This document shows positions 63,831 to 64,000 of a DNA stretch of 64,000 nt, piece after piece (within the stretch, counting starts at the first letter, position 1; each line of letters starts with the position of its first letter). The stretch is from positions 17,387,128-17,451,127 of the forward strand of contig CM035156.1 of assembly GCA_020205615.1 (NCBI GenBank), given 5' to 3'. The notes under the pieces were generated by a model. The model saw only the letters and a list, made by a program, of their open reading frames with translations, had not been told where the DNA came from and did no database searches. Both the position numbers and the translations under genes were made by a program. This DNA comes from Panax quinquefolius. Lineage: Eukaryota > Streptophyta > Magnoliopsida > Apiales > Araliaceae.

Positions 63831-64000
63831 CGTTTAAATTTCTTATTAAACCAAAAGAAAGAGATTTAAAATTTATTCAAGAAGAATCCATTTCTAAGTC
63901 ATTAAATTATAAATCCACCCATTTGAACTTCTTAAAAGAAGAAATTAAGTACAAACGAGTTGAAGAACAACTGCAGAATAAAGAAGTTCAAGAAAAAATT
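63803..64000 (+). pseudogene. polyprotein continuing past the window edge
   Basis: A frame open to the end of the window continues the polyprotein after a shift, with a charged Lys/Glu-rich composition. This is the position just before reverse transcriptase in such viruses. The polymerase itself would lie outside the window. Confidence 0.5.

Noticed and set aside
1..64000. CRISPR array, bacterial operon, rRNA or tRNA genes
   Set aside because: Direct repeats here are tandem or transposon-derived without regular spacers, genes are intron-containing, and no cloverleaf-like or rRNA-like segment was recognised by eye.

Overview
The window looks like nuclear DNA of a flowering plant, probably a eudicot. 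It is AT-rich, its genes are split by GT-AG introns, and it carries many microsatellites, MITE-like elements, LTR elements and an old pararetrovirus insertion. I recognised no rRNA, tRNA or CRISPR. Product names come from recognising protein families in the translated exons; no database search was run.

Layout. 0-2.5 kb: two small minus-strand genes for predicted membrane proteins. 2.5-15.5 kb: mostly non-coding. It holds one complete small proline-rich secreted-protein gene (12.9 kb), two broken relatives upstream (5.2 and 7.6 kb), an inverted-repeat element with internal ~100-bp tandem repeats (9.5-10.8 kb), an AT-rich 1.2-kb repeat seen again at 47.6 kb, and two adjacent foldback elements (13.8-14.2 kb). 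15.5-47.1 kb: one very long minus-strand gene whose 24 exons I could place, encoding a DEG7-type (Deg/HtrA) serine protease with PDZ domains. Its introns hold a 2.6-kb probable solo LTR, a 5.5-kb Ty3/gypsy element with 5-bp target duplication that lacks integrase and carries a hAT-like element, a second hAT-like element, and several tandem duplications. 49.6-51.8 kb: a five-exon NIP-type aquaporin gene. 53.7-56.7 kb: a two-exon armadillo-repeat gene. 57.1-57.9 kb: a Stowaway-like MITE cluster. 58.9-64 kb: an endogenous pararetrovirus (Caulimoviridae-like) with rearranged copies of its non-coding region followed by a broken capsid/protease reading frame that runs off the window.

The most notable points are these. 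(1) The DEG7 exons keep good splice sites, yet exons 9, 13, 17, 18, 19, 23 and 24 contain small indels, mostly in homopolymers, some compensating and some causing stops. This is either a decaying gene or indel errors in the assembly; a similar one-base difference seems to truncate the first gene of the window. (2) The aquaporin has NSA in place of the first NPA motif. (3) The pararetroviral non-coding region occurs as ~1.15-kb direct repeats plus an inverted copy able to form a ~390-bp hairpin.

The host genes do not form a pathway. The recognised ones (protease, water/solute channel, ARM protein) simply lie in the same orientation.
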